From contig JAGBDE010000021.1 in NCBI GenBank assembly GCA_017937655.1, positions 1 to 39,241 of the forward strand: a DNA stretch of 39,241 bases, given 5' to 3'. Each line of letters opens with the position of its first letter. Positions within the stretch are counted from its first letter, which is position 1. This DNA comes from Clostridia bacterium (lineage in GTDB: Bacteria; Bacillota; Clostridia; Christensenellales; Aristaeellaceae). The notes under the pieces were generated by a model. That model saw nothing but the letters and a program-made list of their open reading frames with translations, was not told the DNA's origin and ran no database searches. Positions 1-6,514 of the stretch are shown in pieces. A program made the position numbers and the translations under genes.

Positions 1-138
1 ATTGCGTTCCCGACGGGCAGCCTCGCTGATCTGTTTGTGCAGCTCCTTGATGAGGGCATTCTTTTCGTCTCGTTCCCGCAGGGCTTTTGCTTCTGCGGCA
101 CGCAGTTCGTCTACAGTTTTGTTCTTTTTTCTGGTCAT
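1..138 (-). CDS. DUF3847-type mobilization-associated protein, N-terminal part
   Basis: This is a minus-strand frame beginning at an ATG at 138 and running off the left edge, so only 46 residues are visible. The visible protein is short-repeat, Lys/Arg/Glu/Ala-rich and predicted to be a helical coiled coil (opening MTRKKNKTVDELRAAEAKAL). It resembles the DUF3847 proteins found just upstream of MobA/MobL relaxases in Firmicutes mobile elements. A good ribosome site (AAAGGAT) precedes the ATG. If the usual order holds, a relaxase lies outside the window to the left. The replication-like gene and parB at 3.8-5.1 kb, on the same strand, fit one mobilizable element. The family call is from memory of its N-terminal pattern and is moderately secure; that it is a real gene is likely. 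Confidence 0.6.
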   Translation of the reverse strand, partial: MTRKKNKTVDELRAAEAKALRERDEKNALIKELHKQISEAARRERN

Positions 139-676
139 TGAGAAATCATCCTTTCTGATATTAAATTTGAGTAAAGTGCTTGCTGCACCCCTACCTTACA
201 CCAACGAAAAGCGAGGCTCAACCTTGTGGAAAAGCCCCCATTTACCCTTGACATCCCCCAAAATTTTCCCTTTGATTGATGGATTGATTGATATTCTTTC
301 CTTGATAGTAACGATTTCTTTTTCTTTTTTTATTGATATTAGTTTAGATCATCAGTAAATTATTTGCGGATGTCCGGCCTCCGGAGGGCGAACCAAGGAC
401 TGATTACCAGTCGATGGCCTGTCCGTTGTCTGCATGTCACACGACGGTTCCGTCAAGGGCTGAAAAGGCCATTTTTGTATGTGTATTTCCCCATGTTGGA
501 TTCACCAAACAAGGTGTTTTCAGCATTTTGTTGCGTTGGGGCCCTTTACCGAAATGTGGGACAACTTGTCCCGTATTTACATCAGCTTCTTTACGTGCCC
601 CGCCAATTCTGATGTGATACACATGGAAACAATCGGCTGTGGACGCATCGTCGCAGCCGTTCAGGAGGTAACGATT
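139..676. other. Non-coding stretch of the mobile element
   Basis: No convincing gene is seen on either strand across about 540 bases. The left half (230-360) is AT-rich with T-runs, unlike the GC-rich surroundings. It contains a short motif (212-225, AACC-TTGTGGAAAAGC type) that recurs in the loop of the terminator at 3775-3820. A 7-1-7 palindrome (GGGACAA-C-TTGTCCC) lies at 558-572, and smaller dyads lie near 390 and 445. A minus-strand frame is open from the panE antisense down to 437, but it has no good start or ribosome site. Upstream of the mobilization gene is where an oriT or a regulatory region would be expected; this is inference only. Confidence 0.4.
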
Positions 677-1689
677 ATGAGAAGTGCAATCTATGGCGCT
701 GGTTCCCTTGGTACGGTGCTGGGCGCATACATCACGAAAAACGGCGGCGAGATCGACCTGATCAATCGCAACCGCTCCCATGTGGAGGCACTGAACACCA
801 CGGGTGCGCACATCACCGGCACCGTGGACATGACCGTGCCGGTCAAGGCCATTACCCCCGACCAGATGAATGGCAAGTATGACGCCATCCTGCTGCTGAC
901 CAAGCAGCTGCAGAACGTTGAGGTCGTGACCATGCTCCGTGATTATCTGGCGGAGGACGGCGTGATCGTCACGCTGCAGAATGGCCTGCCGGAGCCTGGC
1001 ATCGCGGAGATCGTTGGTACCCACCGCACCATGGGCTGTGTGGTGGAATGGGGTGCGACGCTGGAATCCCCTGGCGTTGTTCGCCTGACTAGTGCGCCGG
1101 ACAGCCTCTCCTTCCACATGGGCCGCATGGAGGGCATCTCCGACGCTCAGTACAACGCCGTGAAGGCCCTGCTGGAGAAGATGTGCCCCGTGCATGAAGA
1201 ACCCAACCTGCTGGGTGCCCGTTGGTCGAAGCTGCTGATCAACGCCACCTTCTCCGGCCTGGGCACGGTGGTGGGCGGCACCTTCGGCGACGTGTCCGAG
1301 AACAAGGACGCCCAGAAGGTGGCCATCCGCTGCATGAAGGAGTGCATCGATGTGGGCCATGCTGCCGGCGTGACCTTCGCTCCCGTGCAGGGCAAGGACA
1401 TCACCAAGCTGTTCTACTACAAGGGTGCCATCAAGCGGGCCATCGGCATTCTGCTGCTGCCCATCGCCATGAAAAAGCACCGCGCCATCGAGCCTTCCAT
1501 GCTGCAGGACATCCGCAACGGCAAGCCCTGCGAGGTGGACGCCATCAACGGCGTGGTCTGCGCCTATGGCCGCAAGCTGGGCGTGCCACCCCCATCAACG
1601 ATAAGATCGTGAAGATCATCAAGAAGGAGCAAGCCGGCGAGCTGCCCCTGAAAGCCGGCAACATCCGCCTGTTTGATCAGCTGCTGTAA
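677..1689 (+). pseudogene. panE: Ketopantoate reductase family protein (panE-like), one apparent frameshift
   Basis: This is an NADPH-dependent 2-dehydropantoate 2-reductase family protein; PanE makes pantoate for coenzyme A. The start at 677 follows AGGAGG at 663-668. The N-terminus has the Rossmann glycine motif (YGAGSLGTVLGAY), then a core with KQLQNV and LQNGLPE and a C-terminal helical domain with the ARWSKLLIN segment. The first frame ends early at 1612 after GRKLGVPP. The +1 frame continues with the expected C-terminus (INDKIVKIIKK to FDQLL) to a stop at 1689. One lost C in the C-rich run near 1597-1603 explains this; restoring it gives about 337 residues, the usual family size. It may be a real mutation or a sequence error. 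The family also includes reductases of other 2-oxo acids, so the pantoate role is not certain. Confidence 0.8.
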
Positions 1690-1718
1690 GGCTGGATTGT
1701 TTAATCCCTGTATTTCGC

Positions 1719-1748
1719 TTGACAATCCTTTCACAAATATGGTATCGT
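1719..1748 (+). promoter_or_regulatory. Sigma-A type promoter of the riboswitch operon
   Basis: TTGACA at 1719-1724 and TATCGT at 1743-1748 are separated by 18 bases. Transcription would start near 1755, at the foot of the structured leader described next. Confidence 0.7.
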
Positions 1749-1752
1749 AAAT

Positions 1753-1849
1753 TGTACATTCCGTGAGGGAGTAGCGAGCGCCACTGGCGTAGCAAGTCAA
1801 CATCCTGGCTCCGGCCTGGCTTGCTTCAAATTGCGAGACTCATCGTACA
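1753..1849 (+). promoter_or_regulatory. yybP-ykoY family (Mn2+) riboswitch aptamer
   Basis: The leader folds into a closing stem made of TGTAC (1753-1757) with GTACA (1845-1849) and GTGAG (1763-1767) with CTCAT (1839-1843). Inside it are signatures I associate with the yybP-ykoY family: GGGAGTAGC directly after the 5' stem strand, a short hairpin (GCGCC-ACT-GGCG region, 1778-1789), GTCAACAT at 1796-1803 with a second arm (GCAAG/CTTGC), and GCGAGAC at 1833-1839 entering the 3' strand. It is followed by a strong terminator at 1891-1928, and GGGT (1867-1870) could pair with ACCC (1891-1894) to prevent it. Known members sense Mn2+ and turn genes on, usually exporters or TerC-like proteins. The assignment rests on motif order and was not confirmed with a covariance model. 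Confidence 0.72.
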
Positions 1850-1890
1850 GCTGAAAGGCTATGCGTGGGTCGAAGTGTGATCGTTTCATC

Positions 1891-1928
1891 ACCCGGGCAT
1901 GGCATTCAGCGCCGTGCCCGGGTTTTTG
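1891..1928 (+). terminator. Intrinsic terminator of the riboswitch expression platform
   Basis: ACCCGGGCA (1891-1899) pairs with TGCCCGGGT (1915-1923), with an inner GGC/GCC pair and a T-run at 1923-1927. It lies between the aptamer and the ribosome site of the next gene, so it can control the whole downstream operon. Confidence 0.85.
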
Positions 1929-1959
1929 TTATCCTCAAACGACCGTGAAAGGAGATCAA

Positions 1960-2415
1960 ATGAAACATCGGCTTGTCGTACGATCCGTCACCCTACCTGC
2001 AAACGTAAACACCCTTTGGCCGAAGCTCTCCATGCTCAGCACGTTGCAGCATATTGCCAGGCCCTATGCCACCTTCCAGCCAGTTGACCGCTCCGACGAT
2101 CTCAAATGGCAGCCGGGTGAAGTATACCGGTTCCGCTTTCAACTTTTCGGGGCGCTGCCCCTGGGCATCCACACCATCCGTGTGATGCGCTTCGACCAAG
2201 CCGCTGGCATCATCTACACAGAAGAATCCAATTCCCATGTGCCGGTGTGGAATCACAAGATCATCCTGAAGCCCATCAACCATAACCACACAGGATATAC
2301 GGACGAAGTGGAGATCCACGCAGGCCGGAAAACGCCTTTCGTGTGCCTGTGGGCCAAGCTGTTTTACGCTCATCGGCAAAGAAAATGGATCCGTCTGCTC
2401 CATGAACACAAATAA
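1960..2415 (+). CDS. SRPBCC-like (START-fold) ligand-binding protein
   Basis: This is a 151-residue soluble protein with no signal peptide or membrane segment. The start at 1960 follows AAAGGAG at 1948-1954. Its pattern suits the SRPBCC / polyketide-cyclase-like fold: an N-terminal strand (LVVRSVTLPA), an early helix with LQHIARPYATFQP, and repeated strands ending in the C-terminal helix (LWAKLFYAHRQRKW). Such proteins bind hydrophobic ligands in a deep pocket; no catalytic residues can be assigned. It is the first gene after the Mn-type riboswitch terminator and sits 15 bases before an ATC-hydrolase-like gene, so it is likely co-transcribed with the next two genes. Function is unknown; the fold call is moderate. 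Confidence 0.7.
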   Translation: MKHRLVVRSVTLPANVNTLWPKLSMLSTLQHIARPYATFQPVDRSDDLKWQPGEVYRFRFQLFGALPLGIHTIRVMRFDQAAGIIYTEESNSHVPVWNHKIILKPINHNHTGYTDEVEIHAGRKTPFVCLWAKLFYAHRQRKWIRLLHEHK

Positions 2416-2430
2416 AGGAGAGTACAAACG

Positions 2431-3050
2431 ATGAAAACCGTCACCCCCGAAGCCTGCAAAAAGATCTTCCTCCAGAAGCCCATCACGAAAAGCCTGTACA
2501 ATGGTTTTGTGGCTAACGGTTGGGAAGCCCACCTGCCTGCCGTGTATGACCGTGCTGATTCCCTGTTTGTGGACAATGCCTCTGCCAGCCCTGCCCTGCA
2601 GATGCACCTGAACCAGCTGCTGCCCATAATCGCCCTGTACGAAAAGGCGGTGGAGATCACCGGAAGCGTGGAAGGGGCTTTGGCCTTCACGGAAAATGGG
2701 CATTCATCGAAACGGAAAAGATGATGAAGTTCGCCCGGGGCCTGATGAAGCTGGGGCTTTACAAACTGATGCCCTCCCTGTGCGGCAAAATGCTGGACAG
2801 GATGTTCGGCGAAGCAGCCGGTTTTAAATACCGCCTTGTGCCGGATGCCCCGAAATTCGCGGTGGATATGCTGCACTGCCCCTACTTTGAAACCTGCAAG
2901 AAGTACGGCTGTCCGGAGCTGACCCAGTTTTCCTGCCGTACCGATGATATCACCTACGGCAACCTGCACAAAAATCTGGTCTGGGCCCGCACCCAGACCC
3001 TTGCCACCGGCGGCAGCTGCTGCGATTTCCGGCTGCACCTGAAAAAATGA
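2431..3050 (+). pseudogene. L-2-amino-thiazoline-4-carboxylate hydrolase-like protein, one apparent frameshift
   Basis: This is read as one gene of about 206 residues broken by a single-base loss near 2694-2700. The first frame, from ATG 2431 (ribosome site AAAGGAGAG), runs to about 2700 and then gives nonsense (GHSSKRKR). The next frame carries on with WAFIETEKMMKFARGLM and ends at 3050. The C-terminal half has the cysteine-rich signature of the ATC-hydrolase family: CPYFETCKKYGCPEL, then FSCRTDD, YGNLH and the final GGSCCDF. The founding family member opens the thiazoline ring in bacterial L-cysteine production from ATC; most homologues are of unknown role. It is the middle gene of the riboswitch operon. 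Whether the shift is biological or a read error cannot be told here. Confidence 0.72.
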
Positions 3051-3064
3051 TTGGAGGAGTACCC

Positions 3065-3757
3065 ATGGATACGAAAACATACGCCAATATCCGAAAACTG
3101 CTGATCATCGGCCTGATCGCCTCCATCGTTACGGTGCTGGGCGGCGAGCTGACCATCGGCTGGGTGGAATACCCCAGGGTGGAGAACGACCTCACCGGCA
3201 TGATGGGCATGATGCTGGGCAGTGCCAACCTGTCGCTGTGGCAGCTGGCCTGCGGCGTGCTCTTTGGCGGCATCGGCATCCCGCTGCAGTATTACGGCTT
3301 CAAGGCCACCGCGCAGCTGGTGGAAAAGGGCGGCAGCAAAAGGGCTGCGAAGCTCATCCATGTGGGTGCTGCGGCTACCGCAGGGCTGGGCGGCATCGTT
3401 CATGTGATCTGCATTGCGCTGATGTTCCTGTGCCGCATGGTGGACTTCTCCGCAGGCGGCATTCCTCAGCCGCTGTGGGACTTCACGCTATGGCTGGTGC
3501 TGCCCATCTGCCTGGTATTTATGCCCGTCTACTACGCCATGACCATCGCCCTGTTCGTGACGGTGGTTCGCGGCAAAACCTGCCTGCCCCGCTGGGCTGC
3601 GGTGTTCAATCCGCTGACGGGCACTCTGGTGATCAACGCCCTGCCCATGCTCCTGCCGGCCTCCAAGCTGGTCAATGCCCTGGGCATGGCCAACATGGGC
3701 ATTGGCTCGGTGCTGACCTTCGCCGACATCCTGGCTGTGATGAAGAAGCCTGAATAA
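3065..3757 (+). CDS. Polytopic membrane protein (DUF6796-like)
   Basis: This 230-residue integral membrane protein starts at the ATG at 3065, behind GGAGGAG, 14 bases after the previous gene. About six to seven hydrophobic segments can be seen: residues near 10-32, 55-80, 100-125, 140-165 and 185-225. The conserved-looking stretches SLWQLACGVLFGGIGIPLQYYG and FNPLTG are what I recall from DUF6796 proteins of Clostridia. No transporter signature, ATPase motif or enzyme motif is visible. As the last gene under a Mn-type riboswitch it is a candidate for the ion-related function in the operon, but that is inference. It is followed by a strong terminator. Confidence 0.7.
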   Translation: MDTKTYANIRKLLIIGLIASIVTVLGGELTIGWVEYPRVENDLTGMMGMMLGSANLSLWQLACGVLFGGIGIPLQYYGFKATAQLVEKGGSKRAAKLIHVGAAATAGLGGIVHVICIALMFLCRMVDFSAGGIPQPLWDFTLWLVLPICLVFMPVYYAMTIALFVTVVRGKTCLPRWAAVFNPLTGTLVINALPMLLPASKLVNALGMANMGIGSVLTFADILAVMKKPE

Positions 3758-3774
3758 CGCAACCGTAACGTAAA

Positions 3775-3820
3775 GGGAACCGGAGCTTAACCCCTGTGGA
3801 AAAGCTCCGGTTCCCTTTTT
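3775..3820. terminator. Intrinsic terminator between convergent genes
   Basis: A 14-bp perfect stem (GGGAACCGGAGCTT at 3775-3788 with its complement at 3802-3815) and T5 end the plus-strand riboswitch operon. The loop (AACCCCTGTGGAA) shares a motif with 212-225. The same hairpin may serve the minus-strand gene ending at 3838, though that side lacks a T-run. Confidence 0.88.
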
Positions 3821-3837
3821 GATTCGGTACGATTAGA

Positions 3838-4163
3838 TTATTCTTTCTTTGATGGTAGTAACATGGTCTCTTTCGGCATCTCGTAGATATTGTACTCCAC
3901 GTAGGATCTGCCGTTTGCACCAGTTTTGCGGATGCGTTCCAGATAGCCCTTACTTTCCAGTTCCCGCATGGTGGTGCGAATGGCATCGGGCCATCCGGCA
4001 TGATCTTGCTAAAACCTGCCACGGAGAACCGCCAGTTGGGCGGCAAGTCCATTAGGACGGTCATCAACCCCTTGGCACGCAGAGAAAGCTCCTTATTGCG
4101 GGTGGAGTGGTTGCTCATTCTCAGGAAGGACTTGTGGGGATCGTTGCTGCGATAGACAGGCAT
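3838..4163 (-). pseudogene. Replication-initiator-like winged-helix protein of the mobile element, frameshifted
   Basis: The start at 4163 (MPVYRSN) follows GGAAAGGAGC. The first frame gives the typical helix-turn-helix N-terminus of integrative-element replication or regulatory proteins (RNKELSLRAKGLMTVLMDLP, then FSVAGFSKIMPDG). After PDG it goes out of frame. The neighbouring frame continues DAIRTTMRELESKGYLERIR, then VEYNIYEMP and KKE, ending at TAA 3838-3840. One missing G near 3990 (GGCCCG-GATGCC expected) restores a protein of about 108 residues, the usual length. It lies 17 bases downstream of parB on the same strand, so the two form a replication/partition-like pair of the element. 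Either decay or a sequencing error is possible. Confidence 0.72.
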
Positions 4164-4180
4164 TGTGATGCTCCTTTCCA

Positions 4181-5101
4181 TTATCGTTCTTGTTGTTGAC
4201 GCTTGCGCTGCCAGGTATCCAGCAGGCGGAAAATGACGGCTTCCATCTGTTGGGGCGTGTAGGACTTGGGGAAATACTTGCGCAGGGCTTCGGTGGAGAA
4301 GGACAACTGCTCACGCTCCACCTTTTTCTCTTCGGACAGGATGGCGCTCATCACCGCCGGGGACAGCTTGTCCTCCTGACTGAACCGCTTCAGCCGCTGC
4401 GCCTGGGACAAGGACGGCGTAGCCTGTTCGCTTTCCATGGCATCCAGCAGCTGGGCTTGTTCCTCCTGCTTCAGGTAGGACAGCTCCACCGCCGGATTGA
4501 AGGCGATCTTCTTTGCGTCCACCATGTTCAGTAATTGGGGAATCAGGTAAGTCAGGCGGATGTAGCGATGCACTTGATTTCTGCTTTCGCCTGATTCCTG
4601 TCCAACAATATCAAGCGCCTGTAACTTCATCCCAACTTGGGATGAAGTTAGGTCAGACCTTTTCCCTTGTCGCCTCAAGGCCTCCAACTTCATCTTATAG
4701 GCAAAAGCCCTCTCACTGGGCAGGATATTCTCTCGCTGGATATTACTATCCACCATCACCAGCACAGCGGCATTATCGTCCATCTCCCGGACGATCACCG
4801 GCATGGTGTCCAGCTCTGCCAGTTCGCAGGCACGCTTGCGGCGGTGACCGGAGATCAGCTCATAGCCGCCATCAGGGCGTGAGCGTGCAATGGCTGGCAC
4901 CAGCACGCCATGCTCCTGTACGCTGCGGGTGGTATCCGCCATGCGGTCATCGTCCAGCACTTTGAAGGGATGATCATGAAACGGGTGGAGTTCGCTTAGT
5001 GGAATGTCCATCACCTTTTCCCGGCGCAAGTCCTGCCGCTGTTCTTCGGTAGAAAAGAGATCTTCGTAAGGTGTCAGTTGAATCTGTGTCCGTCTTTTCA
5101 T
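4181..5101 (-). CDS. parB: ParB/Spo0J-type partition protein of a mobile element
   Basis: This 306-residue DNA-binding protein starts at ATG 5101 behind AAAAGGAGA. The ParB N-terminal (sulfiredoxin-like) domain is clear: IPLSELHPFHDHPFKV, EHGVLVPAI, then the nucleotide-binding box ISGHRRKRACELA near residue 85-97 and VRE/NIQREN. A helix-turn-helix region follows (about 150-215), with KYFPKSYTPQQMEAVIF in the C-terminal part. It resembles ParB copies carried by Firmicutes conjugative and mobilizable elements more than chromosomal Spo0J. No parA is present beside it; sigK begins on the other side. A perfect palindrome about 100 bases upstream (5202-5220) could be its operator or parS-like site. 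Confidence 0.85.
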   Translation of the reverse strand: MKRRTQIQLTPYEDLFSTEEQRQDLRREKVMDIPLSELHPFHDHPFKVLDDDRMADTTRSVQEHGVLVPAIARSRPDGGYELISGHRRKRACELAELDTMPVIVREMDDNAAVLVMVDSNIQRENILPSERAFAYKMKLEALRRQGKRSDLTSSQVGMKLQALDIVGQESGESRNQVHRYIRLTYLIPQLLNMVDAKKIAFNPAVELSYLKQEEQAQLLDAMESEQATPSLSQAQRLKRFSQEDKLSPAVMSAILSEEKKVEREQLSFSTEALRKYFPKSYTPQQMEAVIFRLLDTWQRKRQQQER

Positions 5102-5201
5102 ATGCTTCTCCTTTTTGATGTTGTCCGAATCAAATGCCCTTTCGTTTGCTCGCTTTCCCTTATTTCGGGCATGATTTTAAGGGAATGTGGTTCTGTTCAC
5201 T

Positions 5202-5220
5202 TCTGTGCATTTTGCACAGA
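5202..5220. promoter_or_regulatory. Palindrome upstream of parB (possible ParB site/operator)
   Basis: TCTGTGCA-TTT-TGCACAGA is a perfect 8-3-8 inverted repeat. It is preceded by a half-site-like TTCTGTTCA at 5191-5199. It lies in the 5' region of parB, where an autoregulatory or partition site would be expected; function is inferred. Confidence 0.5.
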
Positions 5221-5279
5221 GGTTGTCCACCGGGTCAAAACGCCTGATGAATGGCCGCTTTTACTCAACAAAACACCAA

Positions 5280-5310
5280 TGCCCGAAGGCTTTCTTCCAG
5301 CCTTCGGGCA
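5280..5310. terminator. Strong hairpin between parB promoter region and sigK end
   Basis: A 12-bp perfect stem (TGCCCGAAGGCT, 5280-5291, with its complement 5299-5310) surrounds a 7-base loop. The T-rich tails are poor on both strands, so it may be a weak terminator or a structural boundary. It sits 21 bases past the truncated sigK stop, close to the inferred element junction. Confidence 0.6.
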
Positions 5311-5331
5311 TCGTTTACAGTAATGGCGGTG

Positions 5332-5967
5332 CTATACATAACTCCTGGATATCCCCAGCAGATCCGCTATTTCATGCTGGGGGTGCATTACGCCGTCGGA
5401 CAGGCCGTAGCGCATGCTGAGCACCAGCCGTTCCCGCTCCGGCAGGGCGGGCAGATGCCGCCGGACGCCGTCCAGGGTAATGCGCCGCCGCACTTCCTCC
5501 TCCACCAGATCCGGCGCGGTGCCCAGAAGATCGGCGAAGGAAATGGCGTTGCCGTCGTGGTCTGTGCCCAGAGGTTCGTTCAGGCTGATGTCCGCCTGCT
5601 GCTTCCGGCTTTGCCTGAGGCACATGAGGATCTCGTTCTCGATGCACCGGGCCGCGTAGGTGGACAGCGACGTGCCCGCCTCCCGCTTGTAGCTCTGCAC
5701 CGCCTTGATCAGCCCGATGGCCCCGATGGAGATCAGGTCGTCAAAGGTGCAGCCGGGAACCTTGTACTTCCGGGCGATGTGAACAATCAGCCGCATGTTG
5801 TGCTCAATCAGCTTCTGGCGGGCGTCCTCATCGCCCCGGGCCATGGCGTCCAGGGCGGCGGCCTCCTCGGCGGCGGTCAGGGGTTTCTGAAAATTCTGCC
5901 TGCCGGAGATGTACCCCAACAGCAGCAGGCAATCCTTGATGATCCAGGTCAATAATGCAGATATCAT
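5332..5967 (-). CDS. sigK: Sporulation sigma factor SigK, truncated at the C-terminus
   Basis: In spore formers SigK directs late mother-cell transcription. ATG 5967 follows AGGAGGGA at good spacing; a longer upstream frame lacks support. The short hydrophobic N-terminus (MISALLTWIIKDCLLLLGYI) resembles the pro-region of SigK. Region 2 (IEHNMRLIVHIARKY, DLISIGAIGLIKAV, YAARCIENEILM) is intact and diagnostic of SigK/SigE. Region 4.2 reads HEIADLLGISRSYV and then stops, where SigK normally continues SRIEKRA for some 20-25 residues. The product (211 residues) would lack most of the -35 recognition helix. A mobile element begins right after, so the gene was probably interrupted. Either it is dead, or its 3' end lies beyond the element, as in skin-type systems. 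Confidence 0.85.
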   Translation of the reverse strand: MISALLTWIIKDCLLLLGYISGRQNFQKPLTAAEEAAALDAMARGDEDARQKLIEHNMRLIVHIARKYKVPGCTFDDLISIGAIGLIKAVQSYKREAGTSLSTYAARCIENEILMCLRQSRKQQADISLNEPLGTDHDGNAISFADLLGTAPDLVEEEVRRRITLDGVRRHLPALPERERLVLSMRYGLSDGVMHPQHEIADLLGISRSYV

Positions 5968-6017
5968 GCCATCCCTCCTGGGCAAAAGGTATGGCAGGTT
6001 TTGCCGCATTATGCCGG

Positions 6018-6049
6018 CAAAAAAAAGCCCTCCCCCGGAGGGGAAGGCT
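6018..6049 (-). terminator. Terminator of the secreted-protein gene
   Basis: On the minus strand AGCCTTCCCC and GGGGGAGGGCT form a stem with a TCCG loop, followed by T8 (6018-6025). It ends the sigma/anti-sigma/secreted-protein transcript 12 bases after the stop at 6061, and separates it from sigK. Confidence 0.88.
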
Positions 6050-6060
6050 TCGCCCAAAGG

Positions 6061-6447
6061 TTATTTGGTTTTGGTGATGGTGGGATACTCCAGGCCATTG
6101 CCCACATTGCCCTTGACCACCAGTTTGAAGGTGCCGCTGCCCACATAGATGTTGCCGGAAGCGCTGGCTTTCGCGCCGCCGGTAGCGCTGCCGGACCAGG
6201 AGGTGATGTAGGTCCAGGAACTGCCGTTCTGGCGGTAGAGGTTGAGGGTCACGCTGGCGCTGTATGTGCCCGTAGGATCCACAGAGCCGCTGCAGTATGC
6301 CGTGCCTCCCGTGACGGACAAACTGGCCGAGATACTGTCCGTGTACTGATAGGCGCGGGTTGTGTAGAGATCCGCCATGGCGACGGAGGCGCCCAGCAGG
6401 GTCAGCAGAAAAACAGCCAATGCCAAAGTTGCAAGAGTTTTCTTCAT
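6061..6447 (-). CDS. Small secreted protein (DUF6147-like)
   Basis: This 128-residue exported protein starts at ATG 6447 behind AAAAGGAGGG. A signal peptide (MKKTLATLALAVFLLTLLGA) ends near AMA/DLYTT at residue 25. The mature part is Ser/Thr/Gly/Tyr-rich with alternating strands (ISASLSVTGGTAYCSGSV, SASVTLNLYRQNG, WTYITSWSGS) that suggest a single beta-sandwich domain. I relate it to the DUF6147 secreted proteins of Clostridia. It lies 67 bases downstream of the anti-sigma gene and upstream of a terminator, so it may be a target or a partner of that sigma system. No enzymatic motif is seen. Confidence 0.65.
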   Translation of the reverse strand: MKKTLATLALAVFLLTLLGASVAMADLYTTRAYQYTDSISASLSVTGGTAYCSGSVDPTGTYSASVTLNLYRQNGSSWTYITSWSGSATGGAKASASGNIYVGSGTFKLVVKGNVGNGLEYPTITKTK

Positions 6448-6514
6448 GGGGAAACCCTCCTTTTGATGTGATAGTCATATATATGCTGTCATCATCAAAA
6501 GTATTCCCCATCAA

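Noticed and set aside
479-676. Upstream extension of panE
   Set aside because: The added residues have no family similarity, and AGGAGG stands right before ATG 677.
437-1480. Long open frame on the minus strand over panE
   Set aside because: It is the antisense of a clear ketopantoate reductase. Its translation is Gly/His/Gln/Asp-rich with no motif, as expected from GC-rich antisense.
5321-5331. Hidden continuation of sigK in another frame
   Set aside because: None of the three frames past SYV encodes anything like SRIEKRA, so a simple frameshift does not explain the end.
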